Shown here piece after piece: positions 31,711 to 46,403 of a DNA stretch of 64,000 bases (position 1 is the first letter of the stretch; every line of letters begins with the position of its first letter). The stretch is from assembly GCA_963932465.1 (NCBI GenBank), contig OZ010799.1, forward strand, positions 285,086,083-285,150,082, given 5' to 3'. The DNA comes from Maratus speciosus (taxonomy: Eukaryota; Arthropoda; Arachnida; Araneae; Salticidae). The notes under the pieces are model-generated. The model ran no database searches, was not told where the DNA came from, and saw only the letters and a list, made by a program, of their open reading frames with translations. The position numbers were made by a program, and so were the translations under genes.

Positions 31711-34026
31711 GGCCGACAAATCACCTTTTCACAGAAATGACAGAGCGGCCGACGGCGAGACCGACGAAGCGGTGGCGGTGGCGACAACAGTGCCGAATAC
31801 AACGTCTATATTTCAGCTGACAACGGGGACGACGAACGAGACCGACAGCGCCAACGGAAGTGGCGACGACGGAGCCAATGACATTTTCACAGAACTGACA
31901 GAGGGGCCGACGGCGAGACCGACGTTGCGGTGGCGGTGGCGACGACGGTGCCGAATACAGCGTCTATACTTCAGCTGACAACGGGGACGACGACCGAGAC
32001 CGACAGCGCCAACGGCGGTGGCGACGACGGAGACAATGACACTTCCAATCAGGGGCTGATGTAGACGACGATGGGGCCGACAAATCGCCTATTCAAAGAA
32101 ATGACAGAGCGGCCGATGGCGAGACCGACGTAGCGGTGGCGGTGGCGACGACGGTGCCGAATACAGCGTCTATATTTCAGCTGACAACGGGGACGACGAA
32201 CGAGACCGACAACGCAAACGGAAGTGGCGACGACGGAGCCAATGACAGTTTCACAGAACTGACAGAGGGGCCGACGGCGAGACCGACGTTGCGGTGGCGG
32301 TGGCGACGACGGTGCCGAGTACAGCGTCTATACTTCAGCTGACAACGGGGACGACGACCGAGACCGACAGCGCCAACGGCGGTGGCGACTACGGAGACAA
32401 TGACACTTCCAATCAGGGGCTGATGTAGACGACGATGGTGTAGGAGGCAACAATGGGGCCGACAAATCGCCTTTTCACAGAAATGACATTGCGGCCGATG
32501 GCGAGACCGACGTAGCGGTGGCGGTGGCGACGACGGTGCCGAATACAGCGTCTATATTTCAGCTGACAACGGGGACGACGAACGAGACCGACAACGCAAA
32601 CGGAGGTGGCGACGACGGAGCCGAATACAGCGTCTATATTTCAGCTGACAACGGGGACGACGAACGTGACCGACAGCGCCAACAGCGGTGGCGACGACGG
32701 AGACAATGACACTTCCGATCAGGGGCTGATGTAAGCGACGTTGGTGTAGGAGGTGACGATGGGGCCGACAAATCGCCTTTTCACAGAAATGACAGAGCGG
32801 CCGATGGAGAGACCGACGTAGCGGTGGCGGTGGCGACGACGGTGCCGAATACAGCGTCTATATTTCAGCTGACAACGGGGACGACGAACGAGACCGACAA
32901 CGCAAACGGAGGTGGCGACGACGGAGCGAATGACAGTTTCACAGAACTGACAGAGGGGCCGACGGCGAGACCGACGTTGCGGTGGCGGTGGCGAAGACGG
33001 TGCCGAATACAGCGTCTATATTTCAGCTGACAACGGGGACGACGAACGAGACCGACAGCGCCAACGGCGGTGGCGACGACGGAGACAATGTTTCTTCCAA
33101 TCAGGGGCTGATGTAGACGACGATGGTGTAGGAGGCAACAATGGAGCTGACAAATAGCCTTTTCACAGAAATTACAGAGCGGCCGATGGCGAGACCGACG
33201 TAGCGGTGGCGGTGGCGACGACGGTGCCGAATACAGCGTCTATATTTCAGCTGACAACGGGGACGACGAACGAGACCGACAACGCAAACGGAGTTGGCGA
33301 CGACGGAGCCAATGACAGTTTCACAGAACTGACAGAGGGGCCGTCGGCGAGACCGACGTTACGGTGGCGGTGGCGACGACGGTGCCGAATATAGCGTCTA
33401 TATTTCAGCTGACAACGGGGACGACGAACGAGACCAACAACGCAAACGGAGTTGGCGACGACGGAGCCAATGACAGTTTCACAGAAATGACATTGCGGCC
33501 GATGGCGAGACCGACGTAGCGGTGGCGGTGGCGACGACGGTGCCGAATACAGCGTCTATATTTCAGCTGACAACGGGGACGACGAACGAGACCGACAACG
33601 CAAACGGAGGTGGCGACGACGGAGCCAATGACAGTTTCACAGAACTGACAGAGGGGCCGACGGCGAGACCGACGTTGCGGTGGCGGTGGCGACGACGGTG
33701 CCGAATACAGCGTCTATATTTCAGCTGACAACGGGGACGACGAACGAGACCGACAGCGCCAACAGCGGTGGCGACGACGGAGACAATGACACTTCCGATC
33801 AGGGGCTGATGTAAGCGACGTTTGTGTAGGAGGCGACGATGGGGCCGACAAATCGCCTTTTCACAGATATGACAGAGCAGCCGATGGCGAGACCGACGTA
33901 GCGGTGGCGGTGGCGACGACGGTGCCGAATACAGCGTCTATATTTCAGCTGACAACGGGGACGACGAACGAGACCGACAACGCAAACGGAGGTGGCGACG
34001 ACGGAGCCAATGACAGTTTCACAGAA
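31711..34026. repeat. Satellite block A6
   Basis: 2,316 bp, matching A5 except for one 76-bp deletion with its junction at 32620/32621 and a few substitutions. The deletion joins GACGACGGAG to CCGAATACAG, i.e. between two near-identical subunit motifs. Confidence 0.95.
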
Positions 34027-35030
34027 CTGTGGCAAATCGAATTAAAATATACCCTTCTTGCCTGCAAATGGTAATCAATAAATATCAATAGAATCAATCA
34101 GTCGATATCAACAGTATGAAACAGTTGATATAGATAGTAGCAGTCAGTCGATATGAATATATCAGCCAGTCGATATCGATAATAACAATCAGTTGATATC
34201 AATAGTATCAATCAGTAGATATCAATAGTATCAATCAGTAGATATCAATAGTATCAATCAGTAGATATCAACAGTATCAATCAGTCAACATCGATAGAAT
34301 AAATCAATCAATATCGATAGTATCAATCAGTAGATATCAATAGTATCAATCAGTAGATATCAATAGTATAAATCAGTCGATATCAATAGTATCAATCAGT
34401 CGATATCAATAGTATCAATAAGTCGATATCAACAGTGTCAATCAGTCAATATCAGTGGCATCAATTAGTCAATATCAATAGTTAAAAATATGTCAGTATC
34501 AATAGTGTCAATCAGCAATATCAAAACACCAATCAGTTGATATCAACAGTATAACTTAAGGTGAAAAGATTTATGCAGTGGTATTGTCGATTTCAATCGG
34601 TCTACAACATAGATTTCCAACGGGGGCGGTATCACGCCCCAGGGGGCGCTGGAGCATTCCAGGGGGCGGTAGTGTGTCCAGAGAAAAATGGGTGGGGCGT
34701 TTAGACAGTTAATGGGGCGATTATATGGCGTATCTACTTATTTTGGAAATTAATATATTAAAAGTAGTTGACTCCTCGGCATTGCCCAAATCCGTGAAAA
34801 AAATCTTAACTATATCTTTAAATGAAAATTCATACATACGAACCTAGATCTGGGAAAAGGGGGGCAAATCGAATCTCTTTTACGAATGTCAAAAAATCAT
34901 CAGGGAACACGATGAAATGCTAAAAATGTCGGAGAACAAAACATTACATTTACATATTTGATGTTTTAAGGGATACATGATGTTTTAAGGGGCCATCTAT
35001 GATAGAAGTGAGTAGATGTTTGCAAAGATT
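34027..35030. repeat. Spacer B6+C6
   Basis: B is 34027-34556 (530 bp) and C is 34557-35030 (474 bp). The CTCF-like core is intact at 34637-34652. Confidence 0.95.
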
Positions 35031-37761
35031 GGCCGACAAATCACCTTTTCACAGAAATGACAGAGCGGCCGACGGCGAGACCGACGAAGCGGTGGCGGTG
35101 GCGACGACAGTGCCGAATACAACGTCTATATTTCAGCTGACAACGGGGACGACGAACGAGACCGACAGCGCCAACGGAAGTGGCGACGACGGAGCCAATG
35201 ACATTTTCACAGAACTGACAGAGGGGCCGACGGCGAGACCGACGTTGCGGTGGCGGTGGCGACGACGGTGCCGAATACAGCGTCTATACTTCAGCTGACA
35301 ACGGGGACGACGACCGAGACCGACAGAGCCAACGGCGGTGGCGACGACGGAGACAATGACACTTCCAATCAGGGGCTGATGTAGACGACGATGGGGCCGA
35401 CAAATCGCCTATTCAAAGAAATGACAGAGCGGCCGATGGCGAGACCGACGTAGCGGTGGCGGTGGCGACGACGGTGCCGAATACAGCGTCTATATTTCAG
35501 CTGACAACGGGGACGACGAACGAGACCGACAACGCAAACGGAAGTGGCGACGACGGAGCCAATGACAGTTTCACAGAACTGACAGAGGGGCCGACGGCGA
35601 GACCGACGTTGCAGTGGCGGTGGCGACGACGGTGCCGAGTACAGCGTCTATACTTCAGCTGACAACGGGGACGACGACCGAGACCGACAGCGCCAACGGC
35701 GGTGGCGACGACGGAGACAATGACACTTCCAATCAGGGGCTGATGTAGACGACGATGGTGTACGAGGCAACAATGGGGCCGGCAAATCGCCTTTTCACAG
35801 AAATGACATTGCGGCCGATGGCGAGACCGACATAGCTGTGGCGGTGGCGACGATGGTGCCGAATAAAGCGTCTATAATTCAGCTGACAACGGGGACGACG
35901 AACGAGACCGACAACGCAAACGGAGGTGGCGACGACGGAGCCAATGACAGTTTCACAGAACTGACCGAGGGGCCGACGGCGAGACCGACGTTGCGGTGGC
36001 GGTGGCGACGACGGTGCCGAATACAGCGTCTATATTTCAGCTGACAACGGGGACGACGAACGAGACCGACAGCGCCAACAGCGGTGGCGACGACGGAGAC
36101 AATGACACTTCCGATCAGGGGCTGATGTAAGCGACGTTGGTGTAGGAGGCAACAATGGAGCGGACAAATCGCCTTTTCACAGAAATTACAGAGCGGCCGA
36201 TGGCGAGACCGACGTAGCGGTGGCGGTGGCGACGACGGTGCCGAATACAGCGTCTATATTTCAGCTGACAACGGGGACGACGAACGAGACCGACAACGCA
36301 AACGGAGGTGGCGACGACGGAGCCAATGACTGTTTCACAGAACTGACAGAGGGGCCGACGGCGAGACCGACGTTGCGGTGGCGGTGGCGAAGACGGTGCC
36401 GAATACAGCGTCTATATTTCAGCTGACAACGGGGACGACGAACGAGACCGACAGCGCCAAAGGCGGTGGCGACGACGGAGACAATGACACTTCCAATCAG
36501 GGGCTGATGTAGACGACGATGGTGTAGGAGGCAACAATGGAGCCGACAAATCGCCTTTTCACAGAAATGACATTGCGGCCGATGGCGAGACCGACGTAGC
36601 GGTGGCGGTGGCGACGAAGGTGCCGAACACAGCGTCTATATTTCAGCTGACAACGGGGACGACGAACGAGACCGACAACGCAAACGGAGTTGGCGACGAC
36701 GGAGCCAATGAAAGTTTCACAGAACTGACAGAGCGGCCGATGGCGAGACCGACGTAGCGGTGGCGGTGGCGACGACGGTGCCGAATACAGCGTCTATATT
36801 TCAGCTGACAACGGGGACGACGAACGAGACCGACAACGCAAACGGAAGTGGCGACGACGGAGCCAATGACAGTTTCACAGAACTGACAGAGGGGCCGACG
36901 GCGATACCGACGTTGCGGTGGCGGTGGCGACGACGGTGCCGAATACAGCGTCTATACTTCAGCTGACAACGGGGACGACGACCGTGACCGACAGCGCCAA
37001 CGGCGGTGGCGACGACGGAGACAATGACACTTCCAATCACGGGCTGATGTAGACGACGATGGTGTAGGAGGAACAATGGGGCCAACAAATCGCCTTTTCA
37101 CAGAAATGACATTGCGGCCGATGGCGAGACCGACGTAGCGGTGGCGGTGGCGACGACGGTGCCGAATACAGCGTCTATATTTCAGCTGACAACGGGGACG
37201 ACGAACGAGACCGACAGCGCCAACAACGGTGGCGACGATGGAGACAATGACACTTCCGATCAGGGGCTGATGTAAGCGACGTTGGTGTAGGAGGCGACGA
37301 TGGGGCCGACAAATCGCCTTTTCACAGAAATGACAGAGCGGCCGATGGCGAGACCGACGTAGCTGTGGCGGTCGCGACGACGGTGCCGAATACAGCGTCT
37401 ATATTTCAGCTGACAACGGGGACGACGAACGAGACCGACAGCGCCAACGGCGGTGGCGACGACGGAGACAATGACTCTTCCAATCAGGGGCTGATGTAGA
37501 CGACGATGGTGTATGAGGCAACAATGGAGCGGACAAATCGCCTTTTCACAGAAATTACAGAGCGGCCGATGGCGAGACCGACGTAGCGGTGTACAGCGTC
37601 TATATTTCAGCTGACAACGGGGACGACGAACGAGACCGACAACGCAAACGGAGGTGGCGACGACGGAGCCAATGACAGTTCCAGAAAACTGTCAGAGGGG
37701 CCGACGGCGAGACCGACGTTGCGGTGGTGGCAACGACGAGGCCAATGACAGTTTCACAGAA
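35031..37761. repeat. Satellite block A7
   Basis: 2,731 bp. It starts like A5/A6, then switches at about 35840 to subunits shared with A9 (GATGGTGCCGAATAAAGCG, TCTATAATTCAG). It ends with the 23-bp terminal deletion at about 37591. It includes an empty homologue of the element 1 site (36674-36687). Confidence 0.95.
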
Positions 37762-38787
37762 CTGTGGCAAATCGAATTAAAATATACCCTTCTTGCCTGC
37801 AAATGGTAATCAATAAATATCAATAGAATCAATCAGTCGATATCAACAGTATGAAACAGTTGATATAGATAGTAGCAGTCAGTCGATATGAATATATCAG
37901 CCAGTCGATATCGATAATAACAATCAGTTGATATCAATAGTATCAATCAGTAGATATCAATAGTATCAATCAGTAGATATCAATAGTATCAATCAGTAGA
38001 TATCAATAGTATCAATCAGTAGATATCAATAGTATCAATCAGTCAACATCGATAGAATAAATCAATCAATATCGATAGTATCAATCAGTAGATATCAATA
38101 GTATCAATCAGTAGATATCAATAGTATCAATCAGTCGATATCAATAGTATCAATCAGTCGATATCAATAGTATCAATAAGTCGATATCAACAGTGTCAAT
38201 CAGTCAATATCAGTGGCATCAATTAGTCAATATCAATAGTTAAAAATATGTCAGTATCAATAGTGTCAATCAGCAATATCAAAACACCAATCAGTTGATA
38301 TCAACAGTATAACTTAAGGTGAAAAGATTTATGCAGTGGTATTGTCGATTTCAATCGGTCTACAACATAGATTTCCAACGGGGGCGGTATCACGCCCCAG
38401 GAGGCGCTGGAGCATTCCAGGGGGCGGTAGTGTGTCCAGAGAAAAATGGGTGGGCGTTTAGACAGTTAATGGGGCGATTATATGGCGTATCTACTTATTT
38501 TGGAAATTAATATATTAAAAGTAGTTGACTCCTCGGCATTGCCCAAATCCGTGAAAAAAATCTTAACTATATCTTTAAATGAAAATTCATACATACGAAC
38601 CTAGATCTGGGAAAAGGGGGGCAAATCGAATCTCTTTTACGAATGTCAAAAAATCATCAGGGAACACGATGAAATGCTAAAAATGTCGGAGAACAAAACA
38701 TTACATTTACATATTTGATGTTTTAAGGGATACATGATGTTTTAAGGGGCCATCTATGATAGAAGTGAGTAGATGTTTGCAAAGATT
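37762..38787. repeat. Spacer B7+C7
   Basis: B is 37762-38314 (553 bp, one extra 23-bp unit). C is 38315-38787 (473 bp, one G lost in the GGGTGGGGCG run). The core at 38395-38410 is the GGAGG variant. That G loss opens a 63-codon frame, which is not a gene. Confidence 0.95.
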
Positions 38788-41153
38788 GGCCGACAAATCA
38801 CCTTTTCACAGAAATGACAGAGCGGCCGACGGCGAGACCGACGAAGCGGTGGCGGTGGCGACGACAGTGCCGAATACAACGTCTATATTTCAGCTGACAA
38901 CGGGGACGACGAACGAGACCGACAGCGCCAACGGAAGTGGCGACGACGGAGCCAATGACAGTTTCACAGAACTGACAGAGGGGCCGACGGCGAGACCGAC
39001 GTTGCGGTGGCGGTGGCGACGACGGTGCCGAATACAGCGTCTATACTTCAGCTGACAACGGGGACGACGACCGAGACCGACAGCGCCAACGGCGGTGGCG
39101 ACGACGGAGACAATGACACTTCCAATCAGGGGCTGATGTAGACGACGATGGTGTACGAGGCGACGATGGGGCCGACAAATCGCCTATTCAAAGAAATGAC
39201 AGAGCGGCCGATGGCGAGACCGACGTAGCGGTGGCGGTGGCGACGACGGTGCCGAATACAGCGTCTATATTTCAGCTGACAACGGGGACGACGAACGAGA
39301 CCGACAACGCAAACGGAAGTGGCGACGACGGAGCCAATGACAGTTTCACAGAACTGACCGAGGGGCCGACGGCGAGACCGACGTTGCGGTGGCGGTGGCG
39401 ACGACGGTGCCGAATACAGCGTCTATATTTCAGCTGACAACGGGGACGACGAACGAGACCGACAGCGCCAACAGCGGTGGCGACGACGGAGACAATGACA
39501 CTTCCGATCAGGGGCTGATGTAAGCGACGTTGGTGTAGGAGGCGACGATGGGGCCGACAAATCGCCTTTTCACAGAAATGACAGAGCGGCCGATGGCGAG
39601 ACCGACGTAGCGGTGGCGGTGGCGACGACGGTGCCGAATACAGCGTCTATATTTCAGCTGACAACGGGGACGACGAACGAGACCGACAACGCAAACGGAG
39701 GTGGCGACGACGGAGCCAATGACAGTTTCACAGAACTGACAGAGGGGCCGACGGCGAGACCGACGTTGCGGTGGCGGTGGCGAAGACGGTGCCGAATACA
39801 GCGTCTATATTTCAGCTGACAACGGGGACGACGAACGAGACCGACAGCGCCGACGGCGGTGGCGACGACGGAGACAATGACTCTTCCAATCAGGGGCTGA
39901 TGTAGACGACGATGGTGTAGGAGGCAACAATGGAGCGGACAAATCGCCTTTTCACAGAAATTACAGAGCGGCCGATGGCGAGACCGACGTAGCGGTGGCG
40001 GTGGCGACGACGGTGCCGAATACAGCGTCTATATTTCAGCTGACAACGGGGACGACGAACGAGACCGACAACGCAAACGGAGTTGGCGACGACGGAGCCA
40101 ATGACAGTTTCACAGAACTGACAGAGCGGCCGATGGCGAGACCGACGTAGCGGTGGCGGTGGCGACGACGGTGCCGAATACAGCGTCTATATTTCAGCTG
40201 ACAACGGGGACGACGAACGAGACCGACAAAGCAAACGGAAGTGGCGACGACGGAGCCAATGACAGTTTCACAGAACTGACAGAGGGGCCGACGGCGAGAC
40301 CGACGTTGCGGTGGCGGTGGCGACGACGGTGCCGATTACAGCGTCTATACTTCAGCTGACAACGGGGACGACGACCGAGACCGACAGCGCCAACGGCGGT
40401 GGCGACGACGGAGACAATGACACTTCCAATCACGGGCTGATGTAGACGACGATGGTGTAGGAGGAACAATGGGGCCAACAAATCGCCTTTTCACAGAAAT
40501 GACATTGCGGCCGATGGCGAGACCGACGTAGCGGTGGCGGTGGCGACGACGGTGCCGAATACAGCGTCTATATTTCAGCTGACAACGGGGACGACGAACG
40601 AGACCGACAGCGCCAACAACGGTGGCGACGACGGAGACAATGACACTTCCGATCAGGGGCTGATGTAAGCGACGTTGGTGTAGGAGGCGACGATGGGGCC
40701 GACAAATCGCCTTTTCACAGAAATGACAGAGCGGCCGATGGCGAGACCGACGTAGCTGTGGCGGTCGCGACGACGGTGCCGAATACAACGTCTATATTTC
40801 AGCTGACAACGGGGACGACGAACGAGACCGACAGCGCCGACGGCGGTGGCGACGACGGAGACAATGACTCTTCCAATCAGGGGCTGATGTAGACGACAAT
40901 GGTGTATGAGGCAACAATGGAGCGGACAAATCGCCTTTTCACAGAAATTACAGAGCGGCCGATGGCGAACCGACGTAGCGGTGTACAGCGTCTATATTTC
41001 AGCTGACAACGGGGACGACGAACGAGACCGACAACGCAAACGGAGGTGGCGACGACGGAGCCAATGACAGTTCCAGAAAACTGACAGAGGGGCCGACGGC
41101 GAGACCGACGTTGCGGTGGTGGCAACGACGAGGCCAATGACAGTTTCACAGAA
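38788..41153. repeat. Satellite block A8
   Basis: 2,366 bp of 158/224-bp subunits. The start is near-identical to A9. It ends with the 23-bp terminal deletion at about 40983 plus one extra base lost nearby (GGCGAACCGAC). Confidence 0.95.
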
Positions 41154-42180
41154 CTGTGGCAAATCGAATTAAAATATACCCTTCTTGCCTGCAAATGGTA
41201 ATCAATAAATATCAATAGAATCAATCAGTCGATATCAACAGTATGAAACAGTTGATATAGATAGTAGCAGTCAGTCGATATGAATATATCAGCCAGTCGA
41301 TATCGATAATAACAATCAGTTGATATCAATAGTATCAATCAGTAGATATCAATAGTATCAATCAGTAGATATCAATAGTATCAATCAGTAGATATCAATA
41401 GTATCAATCAGTAGATATCAATAGTATCAATCAGTCAACATCGATAGAATAAATCAATCAATATCGATAGTATCAATCAGTAGATATCAATAGTATCAAT
41501 CAGTAGATATCAATAGTATCAATCAGTCGATATCAATAGTATCAATCAGTCGATATCAATAGTATCAATAAGTCGATATCAACAGTGTCAATCAGTCAAT
41601 ATCAGTGGCATCAATTAGTCAATATCAATAGTTAAAAATATGTCAGTATCAATAGTGTCAATCAGCAATATCAAAACACCAATCAGTTTATATCAACAGT
41701 ATAACTTAAGGTGAAAAGATTTATGCAGTGGTATTGTCGATTTCAATCGGTCTACAACATAGATTTCCAACGGGGGCGGTATCACGCCCCAGGAGGCGCT
41801 GGAGCATTCCAGGGGGCGGTAGTGTGTCCAGAGAAAAATGGGTGGGGCGTTTAGACAGTTAATGGGGCGATTATATGGCGTATCTACTTATTTTGGAAAT
41901 TAATATATTAAAAGTAGTTGACTCCTCGGCATTGCCCAAATCCGTGAAAAAAATCTTAACTATATCTTTAAATGAAAATTCGTACATACGAACCTAGATC
42001 TGGGAAAAGGGGGGCAAATCGAATCTCTTTTACGAATGTCAAAAAATCATCAGGGAACACGATGAAATGCTAAAAATGTCGGAGAACAAAACATTACATT
42101 TACATATTTGATGTTTTAAGGGATACATGATGTTTTAAGGGGCCATCTATGATAGAAGTGAGTAGATGTTTGCAAAGATT
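41154..42180. repeat. Spacer B8+C8
   Basis: B is 41154-41706 (553 bp) and C is 41707-42180 (474 bp). The core at 41787-41802 is the GGAGG variant shared only with C7. Confidence 0.95.
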
Positions 42181-45100
42181 GGCCGACAAATCACCTTTTC
42201 ACAGAAATGACAGAGCGGCCGACGGCGAGACCGACGAAGCGGTGGCGGTGGCGACGACAGTGCCGAATACAACGTCTATATTTCAGCTGACAACGGGGAC
42301 GACGAACGAGACCGACAGCGCCAACGGAAGTGGCGACGACGGAGCCAATGACAGTTTCACAGAACTGACAGAGGGGCCGACGGCGAGACCGACGTTGCGG
42401 TGGCGGTGGCGACGACGGTGCCGAATACAGCGTCTATACTTCAGCTGACAACGGGGACGACGACCGAGACCGACAGCGCCAACGGCGGTGGCGACGACGG
42501 AGACAATGACACTTCCAATCAGGGGCTGATGTAGACGACGATGGTGTACGAGGCGACGATGGGGCCGACAAATCGCCTATTCAAAGAAATGACAGAGCGG
42601 CCGATGGCGAGACCGACGTAGCGGTGGCGGTGGCGACAACGGTGCCGAATACAGCGTCTATATTTCAGCTGACAACGGGGACGACGAACGAGACCGACAA
42701 CGCAAACGGAAGTGGCGACGACGGAGCCAATGACAGTTTCACAGAACTGACAGAGGGGCCGACGGCGAGACCGACGTTGCGGTGGCGGTGGCGACGAAGG
42801 TGCCGAATACAGCGTCTATACTTCAGCTGACAACGGGGACGACGACCGAGACCGACAGCGCCAACGGCGGTGGCGACGACGGAGACAATGACACTTCCAA
42901 TCAGGGGCTGATGTAGACGACGATGGTGTACGAGGCAACAATGGGGCCGGCAAATCGCCTTTTCACAGAAATGACATTGCGGCCGATGGCGAGACCGACA
43001 TAGCTGTGGCGGTGGCGACGATGGTGCCGAATAAAGCGTCTATAATTCAGCTGACAACGGGGACGACGAACGAGACCGACAACGCAAACGGAGGTGGCGA
43101 CGACGGAGCCAATGACAGTTTCACAGAACTGACCGAGGGGCCGACGGCGAGACCGACGTTGCGGTGGCGGTGGCGACGACGGTGCCGAATACAGCGTCTA
43201 TACTTCAGCTGACAACGGGGACGACGACCGAGACCGACAGCGCCAACGGCGGTGGCGACGACGGAGACAATGACACTTCCAATCAGGGGCTGATGTAGAC
43301 GACGATGGTGTACGAGGCGACGATGGGGCCGACAAATCGCCTATTCAAAGAAATGACAGAGCGGCCGATGGCGAGACCGACGTAGCGGTGGCGGTGGCGA
43401 CAACGGTGCCGAATACAGCGTCTATATTTCAGCTGACAACGGGGACGACGAACGAGACCGACAACGCAAACGGAAGTGGCGACGACGGAGCCAATGACAG
43501 TTTCACAGAACTGACAGAGGGGCCGACGGCGAGACCGACGTTGCGGTGGCGGTGGCGACGACGGTGCCGAATACAGCGTCTATACTTCAGCTGACAACGG
43601 GGACGACGACCGAGACCGACAGCGCCAACGGCGGTGGCGACGACGGAGACAATGACACTTCCAATCAGGGGCTGATGTAGACGACGATGGTGTACGAGGC
43701 AACAATGGGGCCGGCAAATCGCCTTTTCACAGAAATGACATTGCGGCCGATGGCGAGACCGACATAGCTGTGGCGGTGGCGACGATGGTGCCGAATAAAG
43801 CGTCTATAATTCAGCTGACAACGGGGACGACGAACGAGACCGACAACGCAAACGGAGGTGGCGACGACGGAGCCAATGACAGTTTCACAGAACTGACCGA
43901 GGGGCCGACGGCGAGACCGACGTTGCGGTGGCGGTGGCGACGACGGTGCCGAATACAGCGTCTATATTTCAGCTGACAACGGGGACGACGAACGAGACCG
44001 ACAGCGCCAACAGCGGTGGCGACGACGGAGACAATGACACTTCCGATCAGGGGCTGATGTAAGCGACGTTGGTGTAGGAGGCGACGATGGGGCCGACAAA
44101 TCGCCTTTTCACAGAAATGACAGAGCGGCCGATGGCGAGACCGACGTAGCGGTGGCGGTGGCGACGACGGTGCCGAATACAGCGTCTATATTTCAGCTGA
44201 CAACGGGGACGACGAACGAGACCGACAACGCAAACGGAGGTGGCGACGACGCAGCCAATGACAGTTTCACAGAACTGACAGAGGGGCCGACGGCGAGACC
44301 GACGTTGCGGTGGCGGTGGCGAAGACGGTGCCGAAGACGGTGCCGAATACAGCGTCTATATTTCAGCTGACAACGGGGACGACGAACGAGACCGACAGCG
44401 CCAAAGGCGGTGGCGATGACGGAGACAATGACACTTCCAATCAGGGGCTGATGTAGACGACGATGGTGTAGGAGGCAACAATGGAGCCGACAAATCGCCT
44501 TTCCACAGAAATGACATTGCGGCCGATGGCGAGACCGACGTAGCGGTGGCGGTGGCGACGAAGGTGCCGAATACAGCGTCTATATTTCAGCTGACAACGG
44601 GGACGACGAACGAGACCGACAACGCAAACGGAGTTGGCGACGACGGAGCCAATGACAGTTTCACAGAACTGACAGAGGGGCCGTCGGCGAGACCGACGTT
44701 GCGGTGGCGGTGGCGACGACGGTGCCGAATATAGCGTCTATATTTCAGCTGACAACGGGGACGACGAACGAGACCGACAACGCAAACCTAGTTGGCGACG
44801 ACGGAGCCAATGACAGTTTCACAGAACTGACAGAGGGGCCGTCGGCGAGACCGAAGTTGCGGTGGCGGTGGCGACGACGGTGCCGAATACAATGTCTATA
44901 TTTCAGCTGACAACGGGGACGACGAACGAGACCGACAACGCAAACGGAGGTGGCGACGACGGAGCCAATGACTGTTTCACAGAACTGACAGAGGGGCCGA
45001 CGGCGAGACCGACGTTGCGGTGGCGGTGGCGAAGACGGTGCCGAATACAGCGTCTATATTTCAGCTGACAACGGGGACGACGAACGAGACCGACAGCGCC

Positions 45101-46403
45101 AAAGGCGGTGGCGACGACGGAGACAATGACACTTCCAATCAGGGGCTGATGTAGACGACGATGGTGTAGGAGGCAACAATGGAGCCGACAAATCGCCTTT
45201 TCACAGAAATGACATTGCGGCCGATGGCGAGACCGACGTAGCGGTGGCGGTGGCGACGAAGGTGCCGAATACAGCGTCTATATTTCAGCTGACAACGGGG
45301 ACGACGAACGAGACCGACAACGCAAACGGAGTTGGCGACGACGGAGCCAATGACAGTTTCACAGAACTGACAGAGCGGCCGATGGCGAGACCGACGTAGC
45401 GGTGGCGGTGGCGACGACGGTGCCGAATACAGCGTCTATATTTCAGCTGACAACGGGGACGGCGAACGAGACCGACAACGCAAACGGAAGTGGCGACGAC
45501 GGAGCCAATGACAGTTTCACAGAACTGACAGAGGGGCCGACGGCGAGACCGACGTTGCGGTGGCGGTGGCGACGACGGTGCCGAATACAGCGTCTATACT
45601 TCAGCTGACAACGGGGACGACGACCGAGACCGACAGCGCCAACGGCGGTGGCGACGACGGAGACAATGACACTTCCAATCACGGGCTGATGTAGACGACG
45701 ATGGTGTAGGAGGAACAATGGGGCCAACAAATCGCCTTTTCACAGAAATGACATTGCGGCCGATGGCGAGACCGACGTAGCGGTGGCGGTGGCGACGACG
45801 GTGCCGAATACAGCGTCTATATTTCAGCTGACAACGGGGACGACGAACGAGACCGACAGCGCCAACAACGGTGGCGACGACGGAGACAATGACACTTCCG
45901 ATCAGGGGCTGATGTAAGCGACGTTGGTGTAGGAGGCGACGATGGGGCCGACAAATCGCCTTTTCACAGAAATGACAGAGCGGCCGATGGCGAGACCGAC
46001 GTAGCTGTGGCGGTCGCGACGACGGTGCCGAATACAGCGTCTATATTTCAGCTGACAACGGGGACGACGAACGAGACCGACAGCGCCGACGGCGGTGGCG
46101 ACGACGGAGACAATGACTCTTCCAATCAGGGGCTGATGTAGACGACGATGGTGTATGAGGCAACAATGGAGCGGACAAATCGTCTTTTCACAGAAATTAC
46201 AGAGCGGCCGATGGCGAGACCGACGTAGCGGTGTACAGCGTCTATATTTCAGCTGACAACGGGGACGACGAACGAGACCGACAACGCAAACGGAGGTGGC
46301 GACGACGGAGCCAATGACAGTTCCAGAAAACTGACAGAGGGGCCGACGGCGAGACCGACGTTGCGGTGGTGGCAACGACGAGGCCAATGACAGTTTCACA
46401 GAA
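42181..46403. repeat. Satellite block A9 (long, with internal duplications)
   Basis: 4,223 bp. A 764-bp segment (2 x 382) is tandemly duplicated: the subunit pair at 42624 and 43006 recurs at 43388 and 43770. A 12-bp duplication GAAGACGGTGCC lies at 44321-44344. Two consecutive 158-bp subunits without the 224-bp form occur at 44546-44862. The block ends with the 23-bp deletion at about 46233. Confidence 0.95.

Noticed and set aside
38319..38510. 63-codon ORF in segment C7
   Set aside because: Exists only because this copy lost one G; the other 13 C copies do not have it.
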